Notes under the pieces: generated by a model
The model's database searches: none
What the model saw: the letters and a program-made list of their open reading frames with translations, nothing else
Told to the model about the DNA's origin: nothing
Part shown: positions 18,582 through 30,152 of the stretch, in pieces
How the letters are laid out: each line of letters opens with the position of its first letter
Numbering within the stretch: position 1 is the first letter of the stretch
Made by a program: the position numbers and the translations under genes
Source of the DNA: Novosphingobium sp. AP12
Lineage (GTDB): Bacteria > Pseudomonadota > Alphaproteobacteria > Sphingomonadales > Sphingomonadaceae
Length of the DNA stretch: 37,609 nt
Reading direction: 5' to 3'
NCBI RefSeq assembly: GCF_000281975.1
Contig: NZ_AKKE01000063.1
Span: forward strand, 1-37,609

Positions 18582-19475
18582 CTAGCGCTTCCAGCGCGGC
18601 GGCATGAACTCGCCCCTGCGGTGGACGTAGTACAGCAGCGAGAACCCGGCGACGCTCGCCACCACCAGCGCGACAGCCGAGGCTTCGAGCCCGAAGGCGC
18701 CGCCGGTCAGCCATTCCGGCCCGCTCAGGCGCGTCTCCAACAGGCCGAGCGGCGGTTTGCTGCCGGACACGGGAATCGAGAAGACCCACCCCTGCGTGAA
18801 GTTCCAGGCCATGTGCAGCCCGATCGGCACCCACAAGCGGCGCGTCACGAGGTACGCCGCGCCGAGCAGGATACCCGCCTCGCAGGCAATGGCGAAGGCC
18901 GCGAAGTACGTCGCGCCCGGGTTCATGAGGTGCGCGACGCCGAAGAAGACCGAGGTCGCCGCCAGAGCGGTCCAGGTGCCGAACATCGCCTCGAGCTGGC
19001 GCTGGATCACGCCGCGGAATAAGGCTTCCTCGACCATGCCGCTGGAGAAGGCGATGCCGAGCCAGAGCCAGAGGTCACCGATGCCGCGCACGCCCAGAAC
19101 CGCAAATCCGCCAAGCACCGCTACGACGCCGGTCGCCAGGCTGAAAAGCGCGAACCCGGATAGAATGCCGGCACCAAGCTCCCGAGCGGTCCTTGCGGGG
19201 CGACGCGGCTCATGCGGCACACGCTCTACCCAGCGGCGGAAGGCGAAGTAGGCCAACAACCCGCCGAGGCCGACCACGAGGCCGCCAAACGCCCGGAGCA
19301 CCGAACTCTTGTCGGTATGGAGCAGGTTGAACAAAATCCCCGGCAACACGGCGCCCAGCGTCACCACAACCACGCCGAGCGGCAGCAGTACGAGCGGATG
19401 CGCGATGAAGCGGCGCAGGCGGCTGGGCTGTGGGCCTGTTTCCTCGATGCCCGCAGTTTCCTCGATCGTCGCCAT
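18582..19475 (-). CDS. CPBP-family intramembrane metalloprotease
   Basis: A 297-residue polytopic membrane protein of the CPBP (CAAX protease and bacteriocin-processing, Abi) family. About seven hydrophobic segments can be seen between residues 30 and 280. The three catalytic motifs are present: VEEALFRGVIQ (EExxxR), FGVAHLMN (FxxxH) and LHMAWNFTQG (HxxxN). These residues coordinate the metal within the membrane. Substrate unknown. The start at 19475 lies eight bases after the ada stop codon. The upstream 36 codons of open frame run inside ada and are not likely coding. It ends five bases from the converging priA stop. Confidence 0.88.
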   Translation of the reverse strand: MATIEETAGIEETGPQPSRLRRFIAHPLVLLPLGVVVVTLGAVLPGILFNLLHTDKSSVLRAFGGLVVGLGGLLAYFAFRRWVERVPHEPRRPARTARELGAGILSGFALFSLATGVVAVLGGFAVLGVRGIGDLWLWLGIAFSSGMVEEALFRGVIQRQLEAMFGTWTALAATSVFFGVAHLMNPGATYFAAFAIACEAGILLGAAYLVTRRLWVPIGLHMAWNFTQGWVFSIPVSGSKPPLGLLETRLSGPEWLTGGAFGLEASAVALVVASVAGFSLLYYVHRRGEFMPPRWKR

Positions 19476-19483
19476 GCGCCCCT

Positions 19484-20539
19484 TCACTCCCCTTTGCGTT
19501 CGCGCCTCAGTAGCTCGCGCTTGATCGCATCGCCATAGGCATAGCCGCCGAGGTTGCCGTCCGAGCGGATGACCCGGTGGCAAGGGATGAGCACCGCGAC
19601 ATTATTGGCCCCGTTCGCCGAGCCCGCCGCCCGCACCGCGCCAGGCGTGCCGACGGCGGCGGCGATCTGCGCATAACTGCGCGTTTCGCCCACGGGGATG
19701 CGCTGCAACTCGCGCCAGACGGCTTCCTGGAAGGCGGTGCCCTGCACATCGAGCGGGATCGCCTGCGACCGCCCGGGCTGCTCCACCGCGCCAAGCACAT
19801 CGGCAAGCAAACTTGCGAAAGCATCGCCACCCTCGATCAGTTCGGCGTTCGGGAAGCGCGCCGCGAGATCATCATGCCCCTCGTCGAAGGAGAGCCGGCA
19901 GACCCCCTTGTCGGTCGCCGCGACAAGCATGGCGCCAAGCGTGGTGGGCACCACCGCCCAGCGGATCGTCACGCCCCGGCCACCATCGCGCCAAGCGGAG
20001 GGGCTCATCCCCAACCTGTCCCGGCTCGCCTCGTAGAAACGCGATGCCGCTCCGTATCCGGCCTCGTAGATCGCGCCGGTAACGCTGGTCCCGTCGGTGA
20101 GTGCGTCGCCTGCACGGTCGATGCGGCGCGCGCGCACGTACTCGGCAGGCGAGAGCCCGACCGCGCGCTTGAACACGCGCTGGAAATGCGTCGGACTGTA
20201 GCCGACCTCCTCCGCGAGCCGGGGGAGCGAAGGTGCCTGTTCGACATCGGCCAGAGCCGCCAGCGCCCGCGCCACGGCCTCCTCGTCCCGCGCGAGATCA
20301 CCGGGGCGGCAGCGCAGGCAGGCGCGCAGGCCGGCTGCCTCGGCCGCATCGGGCCGTTCGAAGAAACGCACGTTCTCGCGCCGCGGATGCCGGGCTGAGC
20401 ACGAAGGGCGGCAGTATATTCCGGTCGACAGCACGCCGGTGACGAAACGCCCATCAAAAGCCCGGTCGCGGGCCAGCACGGCCTGCCAGGCCTGCTCGTC
20501 ATTCACGCGTTCATCGGCTCCGATTGCGGCGACTTTCAC
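19484..20539 (-). CDS. ada: bifunctional Ada: AraC-type regulator / O6-methylguanine-DNA methyltransferase
   Basis: A 351-residue three-part Ada protein. The N-terminal metal-binding domain has four cysteines, Cys43 and Cys47 (STGIYCRPSCSARHP) and Cys74 and Cys77 (CLRCRPG), that take methyl groups from phosphotriesters. An AraC helix-turn-helix domain covers about 85-185 (LAEEVGYSPTHFQRVFKRAV). The C-terminal methyltransferase has the acceptor cysteine in LIPCHRVIR (Cys320). Methylated Ada typically activates its own operon in the response to DNA alkylation. Start is GTG 20539, whose codon overlaps the stop of the DUF1203 gene (GTGA), implying coupling. CPBP follows eight bases later. Confidence 0.96.
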   Translation of the reverse strand: MKVAAIGADERVNDEQAWQAVLARDRAFDGRFVTGVLSTGIYCRPSCSARHPRRENVRFFERPDAAEAAGLRACLRCRPGDLARDEEAVARALAALADVEQAPSLPRLAEEVGYSPTHFQRVFKRAVGLSPAEYVRARRIDRAGDALTDGTSVTGAIYEAGYGAASRFYEASRDRLGMSPSAWRDGGRGVTIRWAVVPTTLGAMLVAATDKGVCRLSFDEGHDDLAARFPNAELIEGGDAFASLLADVLGAVEQPGRSQAIPLDVQGTAFQEAVWRELQRIPVGETRSYAQIAAAVGTPGAVRAAGSANGANNVAVLIPCHRVIRSDGNLGGYAYGDAIKRELLRRERKGE

Positions 20540-21015
20540 CGTTCGTCTCCATGGCGCTCGATCCGCGCCGCAAAGCAGCCATAGGCGGCATTATGGGCGT
20601 GGATACAAGCGACCCGCGGATTTGCGAACAAAGCGCGGATGGCTCCGTCCTGTTCATCCGGTACCGCCAGCACAGCCTCCTGCAACATGCCCTCCGCGTC
20701 GAATCCGCGCAATGACAGCGTGCGTCCCGCGAATATCGGCGGCAGGGAATCGACGAGCGGTTCGGCCTCCTCGCCCTCCTCCCGGACATATATCGCATAG
20801 GCGCTACGGTACGGTCCGGCGACGTCATGGTGCGTGAAATTGAGAAGTATCAAGCGCTCTCCGACGCCTGCATCCTCCAGCGTGACGCGGCATGGGAAGC
20901 CGCGAGCGGCGTCCGCGATGACCCTTCTTGCGCCCAGTTCGCCAAGTTCTCCTGCGGTCCGGCCGAAATACTTCGCGAAGGCGGCGCGGGGCAGGCCGGC
21001 GATTCGATAGCTCAT
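20536..21015 (-). CDS. DUF1203 domain protein
   Basis: A 159-residue protein of the DUF1203 family, function unknown. Typical blocks are MSYRIAGLP at the N-terminus, [20 protein letters not shown], and [13 protein letters not shown]. There is a C-terminal [20 protein letters not shown] with several His and Cys residues. No signal peptide or membrane segment. The start at 21015 has AAAGGAG at good spacing; an upstream codon in the same frame (21048) lacks support. It overlaps ada by four bases, so it heads a DUF1203-ada-CPBP transcript. Whether it takes part in alkylation repair is only suggested by this coupling. Confidence 0.87.
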   Translation of the reverse strand: MSYRIAGLPRAAFAKYFGRTAGELGELGARRVIADAARGFPCRVTLEDAGVGERLILLNFTHHDVAGPYRSAYAIYVREEGEEAEPLVDSLPPIFAGRTLSLRGFDAEGMLQEAVLAVPDEQDGAIRALFANPRVACIHAHNAAYGCFAARIERHGDER

Positions 21016-21132
21016 CGGGAAACTCCTTTGCGTATTCGTGACCCTCATTGCGCCGCCCCGCCGGGACTGGCTTCCCGCCTGTTGCTTTTAAACCGAACAC
21101 CTGACCATTGTCCCACCTCGCCAAGCGGCACC

Positions 21133-21161
21133 TTGCATCGTAACACTATCGTCGCTATGCG
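21133..21161 (+). promoter_or_regulatory. possible sigma-70-type promoter of the atp operon
   Basis: TTGCAT (21133-21138), a 17-base spacer and TATGCG (21156-21161) lie about 85 bases before the atpH start, in the 228-base gap between the divergent DUF1203 gene and atpH. The match to the -35/-10 consensus is moderate. This is pattern recognition only. Confidence 0.35.
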
Positions 21162-21243
21162 CGCCCCGTCTGCGGGCCGGGGGAGCACGCTGTTGCAATG
21201 CGCCCCCAGTGGCCCGCCCACTCGATGTAAGGATAGGACGCGC

Positions 21244-23341
<2,098 letters not shown>

Positions 23342-23405
23342 GTTAGATGACCACTGACCCGGCCGGCCCGAAACGGCCGCCGGGACAGTAAACGGGGAAC
23401 AACGA

Positions 23406-25762
<2,357 letters not shown>

Positions 25763-25765
25763 TCC

Positions 25766-26023
25766 ATGCCCCTGCACTTCGAACTCGTCACGCCGGCTAA
25801 GCTCGTCCGCTCCGAGGACGTCCACATGGTGGTCGTTCCCGGCACGGAAGGCGAGTTCGGCGTGCTCGCGGGCCATGCGCCCTTCATGTCGACGATCGCC
25901 GACGGTGCGCTCAAGGTCTACAAGACCGAGAACGGCGCGCCCGAGGAAATCCGGATCACCGGTGGTTTTGCCGAAGTCGGCGACGCCGGCCTGACCGTGC
26001 TCGCCGAGCACGTCGAGGGCTGA
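25766..26023 (+). CDS. atpC: F1 ATP synthase subunit epsilon, short form
   Basis: An 85-residue epsilon subunit that joins gamma to the c-ring. The beta-sandwich domain is complete: [34 protein letters not shown] and [21 protein letters not shown]. The C-terminal two-helix domain (about 45-50 residues in E. coli), which inhibits ATP hydrolysis, is missing. There is no frameshift sign: the frame ends in TGA and is followed at once by a terminator. Short epsilons occur in alphaproteobacteria, several of which use a separate zeta inhibitor. Confidence 0.95.
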   Translation: MPLHFELVTPAKLVRSEDVHMVVVPGTEGEFGVLAGHAPFMSTIADGALKVYKTENGAPEEIRITGGFAEVGDAGLTVLAEHVEG

Positions 26024-26045
26024 TCCAGCCTTGACTCGAGATCCA

Positions 26046-26080
26046 AAAAGGGCGGCCCGGGAAACCGGCGCCGCCCTTTT
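26046..26080 (+). terminator. rho-independent terminator of the atp operon
   Basis: AAAAGGGCGGC (26046-26056) pairs with GCCGCCCTTTT (26070-26080), and the loop can add CCGG/CCGG pairs around GAAA. The stem is GC-rich and ends in a T run. It lies 22 bases after atpC, and its A-tract on the other side could also stop transcripts from the converging DUF6265 gene. Confidence 0.9.
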
Positions 26081-26151
26081 CGTATCTGCACTTCCCCTCG
26101 CCGCCTTTCCCGACACCAACGGTGGGTCTGCGACGATCCTTCAACTGGGGG

Positions 26152-26619
26152 CTATTCCGCCTTGCGGAACGTCCACTTCATCGACTCGCTGCCATCGGCG
26201 AGCGACACTTCCGCCTTCAGCAGTTCGCCCTCGCGCCAGTAATGGATGCGCTGCGGGTAATCGTGGCCGGTATTGAGGAACGTCACGCCCGGCGCCGTGC
26301 CCGCCACACGCTCGAACGCCGTCCACGGACTGCCGCGCAGTGACGCCCGAAACGCAAGACCGCGTACAGCGGGTTCCGCGTCCGGGTGAACGGGGCCGAT
26401 CTGCATCATTTCCCAGCCAGCGGGGCTTTCCCCGCCCGAGCGCTTTCCGGTCCGATTGGTGCCCAGCATGATGCCACCGCGCGCCGGCGTCCAGCACTCC
26501 TCGACCCACTCCCCCTCGGTCTCGCTGACCCAGCATCCGGCCATCCAGTCGGGCAGCGTAGCGGTGTCGCCCGCCAGGGCAAGCGCTGCGCCGGTCGCCA
26601 GAACCAGTAATGCTCCCAT
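26152..26619 (-). CDS. exported DUF6265-like protein
   Basis: A 155-residue secreted protein. The first about 20 residues (MGALLVLATGAALALAG) form a signal peptide. The mature part starts LPDWMAGCWVSETEGEWVEE and continues CWTPARGGIMLGTNRTG, the pattern of the DUF6265 family, a beta-rich calycin-like fold of unknown role. FLNTGHDYPQRIHYW is a second conserved-looking block. The ATG at 26619 follows GGGGGCG; the 30 codons of open frame upstream are not part of the family. It stands alone, convergent with the atp operon. Confidence 0.82.
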   Translation of the reverse strand: MGALLVLATGAALALAGDTATLPDWMAGCWVSETEGEWVEECWTPARGGIMLGTNRTGKRSGGESPAGWEMMQIGPVHPDAEPAVRGLAFRASLRGSPWTAFERVAGTAPGVTFLNTGHDYPQRIHYWREGELLKAEVSLADGSESMKWTFRKAE

Positions 26620-26774
26620 GTTTCGCCCCCTTGGTCTGCCGACATTCGTGTCGCACCTCGCCCGCACAAAGTACAGTTTGGCTATCGGCTTTGGGCACCG
26701 GTTCGCCAAATCGTAAGACGTTTCCGGCTACGGATCAGCATCGTCCTCGGGGGACGTGGGCGGAGGTTGCGGGA

Positions 26775-28289
26775 ATGACCGGCGGGGTAGTGGAGGACGG
26801 CGGCGCCGGGCGCGAATGGCTTGCAAGCTTGCAGGCGACACTCGCCGCTAGCCGCCTCGCCCAATTTGCCTGCCTGCTTGCCTTCGCGGTCTTGATTCGC
26901 TGCCCCGCTTACGGCGAGTGGAATTTCGGCATCGACGATCAGTTCTATGCGCTCGTCGGCGACCGGCTACGTCAGGGCGACCTGCTCTACGTCGACATCT
27001 GGGACCGCAAGGGGCCGCTGCTCTACCTGATCTTCGCGGGGATCGGTCTCGTGTGGCCAAGCATGCTGGCGTACCAGCTCGCCGCAACGCTGTCGGCTGC
27101 GCTGGGCGCTTACGGCGTCAACCGACTGGCTCGACTCATTGCCACGCCGGGAAGCGCCATGCTCGGGGGGATCGCCTATCTTGCGCTGTTGAGCCGTTTC
27201 GAAGGCGATAACCTTGAGGCAGGCGTATTCTTCAATACCCTGATCATCGCCGCCGCTTGGTTGCTGGTCTCGCGGTTCGCGCTGCTGCGGCAGGGGCGCA
27301 TCGATGCAGGGTTAGTGCTAGGCTTTCTGTGCGCGGGCCTGGCCATCGCCATAAAGCAGACCGCAGCGCTGGAAGGCGCGCTCTTCGGGGCATGGGCGAT
27401 CGCGTCACTCGCCCGCGCCGGTCGCCCGCCGATCGGCACAGCCTGGCGGGCCGGCATACTCGCGCTCGCAGGCCTGCTGCCGATGCTTTCCGCCGGGCTG
27501 TTCTATTGGGCTGACGGCCATTTCTCCGAACTGTGGCAAGCGATGGTGACTTCCAACTTCGCGCGGAGCTATGCCGATCCGGCGATCCGCCTGAAGCGCG
27601 TGTTCACCATGGCGGGCATGCTGGCCATTCCGCTGCTCTTCGCAGGTATCGGCCTGCACGCGCAGCGCGGTGCCAGGGGCGAACGAGCGGCGGTGTCACG
27701 CCTGGTAGCGCTGTGGGCGCTGGTTGCGCTGGCCCTGGTCTTCGCCTTCCCCTCGATCTACGTCCACTACGCCCAGTCCGCGCTGCCCCCGCTGGCGATC
27801 CTGTGCGCGGGCTACTTCGCGCACCGCAGACCCATCTGGCCCGGCCTGGTCGCCGTGGTGGGCCTAAGCCTCGTGCTCGCGGGGACCTTCCACCTCCACG
27901 ACCGATGGCGCGCACGGCCCGCCGCTGCGGCACTCGTCGAGTATGTCCGCGCGGTGACGCCGGAGAAACGTCTGCTGGTCTGGGGCATGCCGAGTTATCT
28001 CTACGCCAAGATCGGCGCCGATCCCGTCAGCCCTCTGGCTTTCGCCCCCCATCTTTACGAAGCCCGCGAGTGGACAGGTATCGATCAGGTAGCGGAAGTG
28101 CGCCGCATCCTCGCCGCACGGCCCGAGACCGTACTCGCACAGGCGCCCCTGCCCTCCTCGCCGCTCAACGCCGCGGCCGTGCGCATGGTCGAGGACTATA
28201 CCCGTGGGTGCCGCCGGTCGCGTCGCTTCACGACTTACGATCACAACGGTCCGCAGGATCAGGTAGTCTACAGCCGCTGTACGCGCTGA
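26775..28289 (+). CDS. GT39/ArnT-like polytopic membrane glycosyltransferase
   Basis: A 504-residue membrane protein with about ten hydrophobic segments, resembling the GT-C fold of family 39/83 glycosyltransferases (mannosyltransferase/ArnT type), which use lipid-linked sugars at the periplasmic face. The first loop contains FGIDDQFYALVGDRLRQG followed by YVDIWDRKGPLLYLI. The acidic pair and the DxKxPLLY-like stretch are typical of this group. The C-terminal 100 residues are soluble and end with a Cys-containing tail. The ATG 26775 has GGAGG eight bases upstream. Acceptor and donor cannot be told, and no lipid A or cell-wall genes are adjacent. Confidence 0.72.
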   Translation: MTGGVVEDGGAGREWLASLQATLAASRLAQFACLLAFAVLIRCPAYGEWNFGIDDQFYALVGDRLRQGDLLYVDIWDRKGPLLYLIFAGIGLVWPSMLAYQLAATLSAALGAYGVNRLARLIATPGSAMLGGIAYLALLSRFEGDNLEAGVFFNTLIIAAAWLLVSRFALLRQGRIDAGLVLGFLCAGLAIAIKQTAALEGALFGAWAIASLARAGRPPIGTAWRAGILALAGLLPMLSAGLFYWADGHFSELWQAMVTSNFARSYADPAIRLKRVFTMAGMLAIPLLFAGIGLHAQRGARGERAAVSRLVALWALVALALVFAFPSIYVHYAQSALPPLAILCAGYFAHRRPIWPGLVAVVGLSLVLAGTFHLHDRWRARPAAAALVEYVRAVTPEKRLLVWGMPSYLYAKIGADPVSPLAFAPHLYEAREWTGIDQVAEVRRILAARPETVLAQAPLPSSPLNAAAVRMVEDYTRGCRRSRRFTTYDHNGPQDQVVYSRCTR

Positions 28290-28422
28290 GTTGGAATTTT
28301 CCTGGATCGACCATCCTGCCGCCAGATGGCTTTCATCGGCATGCGCGCAACCCATGCGCCGGCGATGCATTGCGCCCGCGTTCAGCTTCACTAGTCTAGC
28401 GTGCCGGGCAAAGGAGAAACCC

Positions 28423-28740
28423 ATGTCCAGCACTGCCAAAACCTGCCTCGCTCCCGCTCTGTTGGTCGCAGCTCTTTCCGCGTGCAGCAGCGCGCAGACC
28501 GAAGCCGCGCTGCCGCCCCCTGCTGCGGCGACGGAACCCACTTGCGGCGCCGATCAACTTGGCGGTTATGTCGGCAGCACGGCGACCGAAGAGCTGGTAG
28601 CCAAGCTGCGCGCATGGCGGGGCGAACACCCCATCCGTATCCTCAAGCCCGATTCGATGGCGACGATGGACTACCGCCCCGACCGCCTGAACATCGACGT
28701 CGACGCCGATGGCACGATCAAAGGCTTCCGCTGCACCTGA
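28423..28740 (+). CDS. I78 family peptidase inhibitor lipoprotein
   Basis: A 105-residue lipoprotein. The signal segment CLAPALLVAALSAC ends with the lipobox LSAC. A short Ala/Pro-rich linker leads into the inhibitor domain: CGADQLGGYVGSTATEEL, then IRILKPDSMATMDYRPDRLN, ending DGTIKGFRC. This is the inhibitor I78 (elastase-inhibitor AFLEI-like) pattern with its two cysteines. It probably protects the envelope from serine proteases. AAGGAG lies six bases before ATG 28423. It converges on the epoxide hydrolase gene with only three bases between the stop codons. Confidence 0.88.
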   Translation: MSSTAKTCLAPALLVAALSACSSAQTEAALPPPAAATEPTCGADQLGGYVGSTATEELVAKLRAWRGEHPIRILKPDSMATMDYRPDRLNIDVDADGTIKGFRCT

Positions 28741-28743
28741 TGC

Positions 28744-29883
28744 TCAGCGCATGAGCGAGAAACATGCGCGGACCTCTGCGACAAAGAGGTCCGGCTGTTC
28801 CCAGGCGGCGAAATGCCCGCCGCTCGGTGCGTCGTTCCAATAGACGATGTCGTGCAGGATACGTTCCGCCCACTGGCGCGGCGCTTTGGTGATCTCTTTC
28901 GGAAACGTCGAGACGCCTGCGGGCAGCCGCACCGGTTCCGATTTTGCGATGGCGCCGAAGCTCTCCCAGTAGAGCCGCGCGGCGGAAGCTCCGGTTCCCG
29001 GCAGCCAGTAGAGCATCACGTTGTCGAGAATCTTGTCCATCGACAGCGCATCGAGCGGTGATCCCCCGTTGTCGGTCCAGCTCCAGAGCTTTTCGTAGAT
29101 CCAGCCCGCCAGCGCCACGGGGCTATCGACGAGACCGTAACCGATGGTCTGCGGACGAGTCGACTGAATCGCCGAGTAGCCCGAATCGAACGTCTTGTAG
29201 CGCCGCCCTGCTTCCCGCGCGGCCTTTACTTCCGGGCTCGGGTCTTCGTAGTCCCGCGGGGTAGGGCGTGCGATCGGCATGTTCGTGTGTATGCCGGCGA
29301 GGCCCTCGGGTGCCTGCCCACCCATCACCGTCGTGATGATCGCGCCCCAGTCGCCGCCCTGGGCGAACCAGCGAGTGTAGCCCAGCCTGCGCATCAGTTC
29401 CGCCCAGGCGCGCCCGATGCGCTCGACGCCCCATCCCGCCGACGACGGCTTGCCCGAAAACCCGTAACCCGGCAGCGATGGTGCAACGATGTGAAAGGCA
29501 TTGTCCGCCCTGCCGCCATGCGCGACAGGGTCGGTGAGCGGGCCGATGACATCCATGAACTCGATGACGGAGCCCGGCCAGCCATGGGTCAGGATCAGCG
29601 GTACAGCCTCGGCATGAGGTGAACGAACATGCAGGAAGTGAATGTCGAGCCCGTCGATCTCGGCCAGATGCTGGTCGAATCGGTTGAGCCGCTCCTCGCA
29701 CTGCCTCCAATCGTATTTGCCAGCCCAATAGGCGGCGAGGTCCTGCAGAGCGGTCAGCGGCGTCCCCTGCGACCAGTCTTCCACCGTTTCCCTCTCCGGC
29801 CAGCGCGTCGCGGCAATACGGCGCCGCAGGTCCTCCAGCTGGGTTTCGGGCACCGCGAGATGGAAGGGGCGGATCAGGCTCAT
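28744..29883 (-). CDS. epoxide hydrolase, alpha/beta hydrolase with N-terminal EHN domain
   Basis: A 379-residue alpha/beta hydrolase. The N-terminal epoxide hydrolase domain covers about 1-110 (FHLAVPETQLEDLRRRIAAT). The oxyanion motif HGWPGS is at 100-105. The nucleophile is Asp178 in FAQGGDWGAII. The catalytic histidine sits in SGGHFAAWEQP near the C-terminus. Asp rather than Ser in the nucleophile elbow supports epoxide opening by an ester intermediate. The ATG at 29883 begins the conserved MSLIRPFHLAVP; 43 upstream open codons overlap the leuA leader region and are not conserved. Natural substrate unknown. Confidence 0.9.
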   Translation of the reverse strand: MSLIRPFHLAVPETQLEDLRRRIAATRWPERETVEDWSQGTPLTALQDLAAYWAGKYDWRQCEERLNRFDQHLAEIDGLDIHFLHVRSPHAEAVPLILTHGWPGSVIEFMDVIGPLTDPVAHGGRADNAFHIVAPSLPGYGFSGKPSSAGWGVERIGRAWAELMRRLGYTRWFAQGGDWGAIITTVMGGQAPEGLAGIHTNMPIARPTPRDYEDPSPEVKAAREAGRRYKTFDSGYSAIQSTRPQTIGYGLVDSPVALAGWIYEKLWSWTDNGGSPLDALSMDKILDNVMLYWLPGTGASAARLYWESFGAIAKSEPVRLPAGVSTFPKEITKAPRQWAERILHDIVYWNDAPSGGHFAAWEQPDLFVAEVRACFSLMR

Positions 29884-30010
29884 GCCGCAGCCTATGATGC
29901 GGCAAGCGGCAAAACCAGTCGGTGAAACGAGACCCTCGCGGCAATGCCTGCCCCGACACGAACCGGATTGCCCCTTTACATCCCCGCCGCCCGTGGCCAT
30001 AGGCAGCGGC

Positions 30011-30061
30011 ATGACTCTCCGTCTCGGCCTTACCCTGCGACTTATCCGCCCTTGGGCGTGA
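30011..30061 (+). CDS. leucine-rich leader peptide upstream of leuA
   Basis: A 16-codon open frame reads MTLRLGLTLRLIRPWA and stops 91 bases before leuA. Five of sixteen codons are leucine (CTC, CTC, CTT, CTG, CTT), plus one isoleucine. This is the expected form of an attenuation leader peptide: ribosome stalling at Leu codons under leucine limitation would change the downstream RNA fold. The ribosome-binding site is weak (AGGCAGCGG). The frame was found by eye and expression is inferred. Confidence 0.7.
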   Translation: MTLRLGLTLRLIRPWA

Positions 30062-30100
30062 GGTGACGCGTCGGCCTGCGACGCGCTCGGCGCTCAAGGG
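30049..30100 (+). promoter_or_regulatory. leuA attenuator-like RNA structure
   Basis: The end of the leader frame, CCCTTGGGCG (30049-30058), can pair with CGCTCAAGGG (30091-30100) at nine of ten positions. This pairing encloses a second stem, CGCGTCG/CGACGCG (30067-30073 and 30079-30085). The outer arm overlaps the leader stop region, so a ribosome stalled at Leu11 would mask it. No T run follows, so control may act by factor-dependent termination or by affecting leuA translation. Confidence 0.5.
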
Positions 30101-30152
30101 ACCTGACATCATCACCTGAATTGCAGACGATTTACCCGAGCGAGTTAATTCC

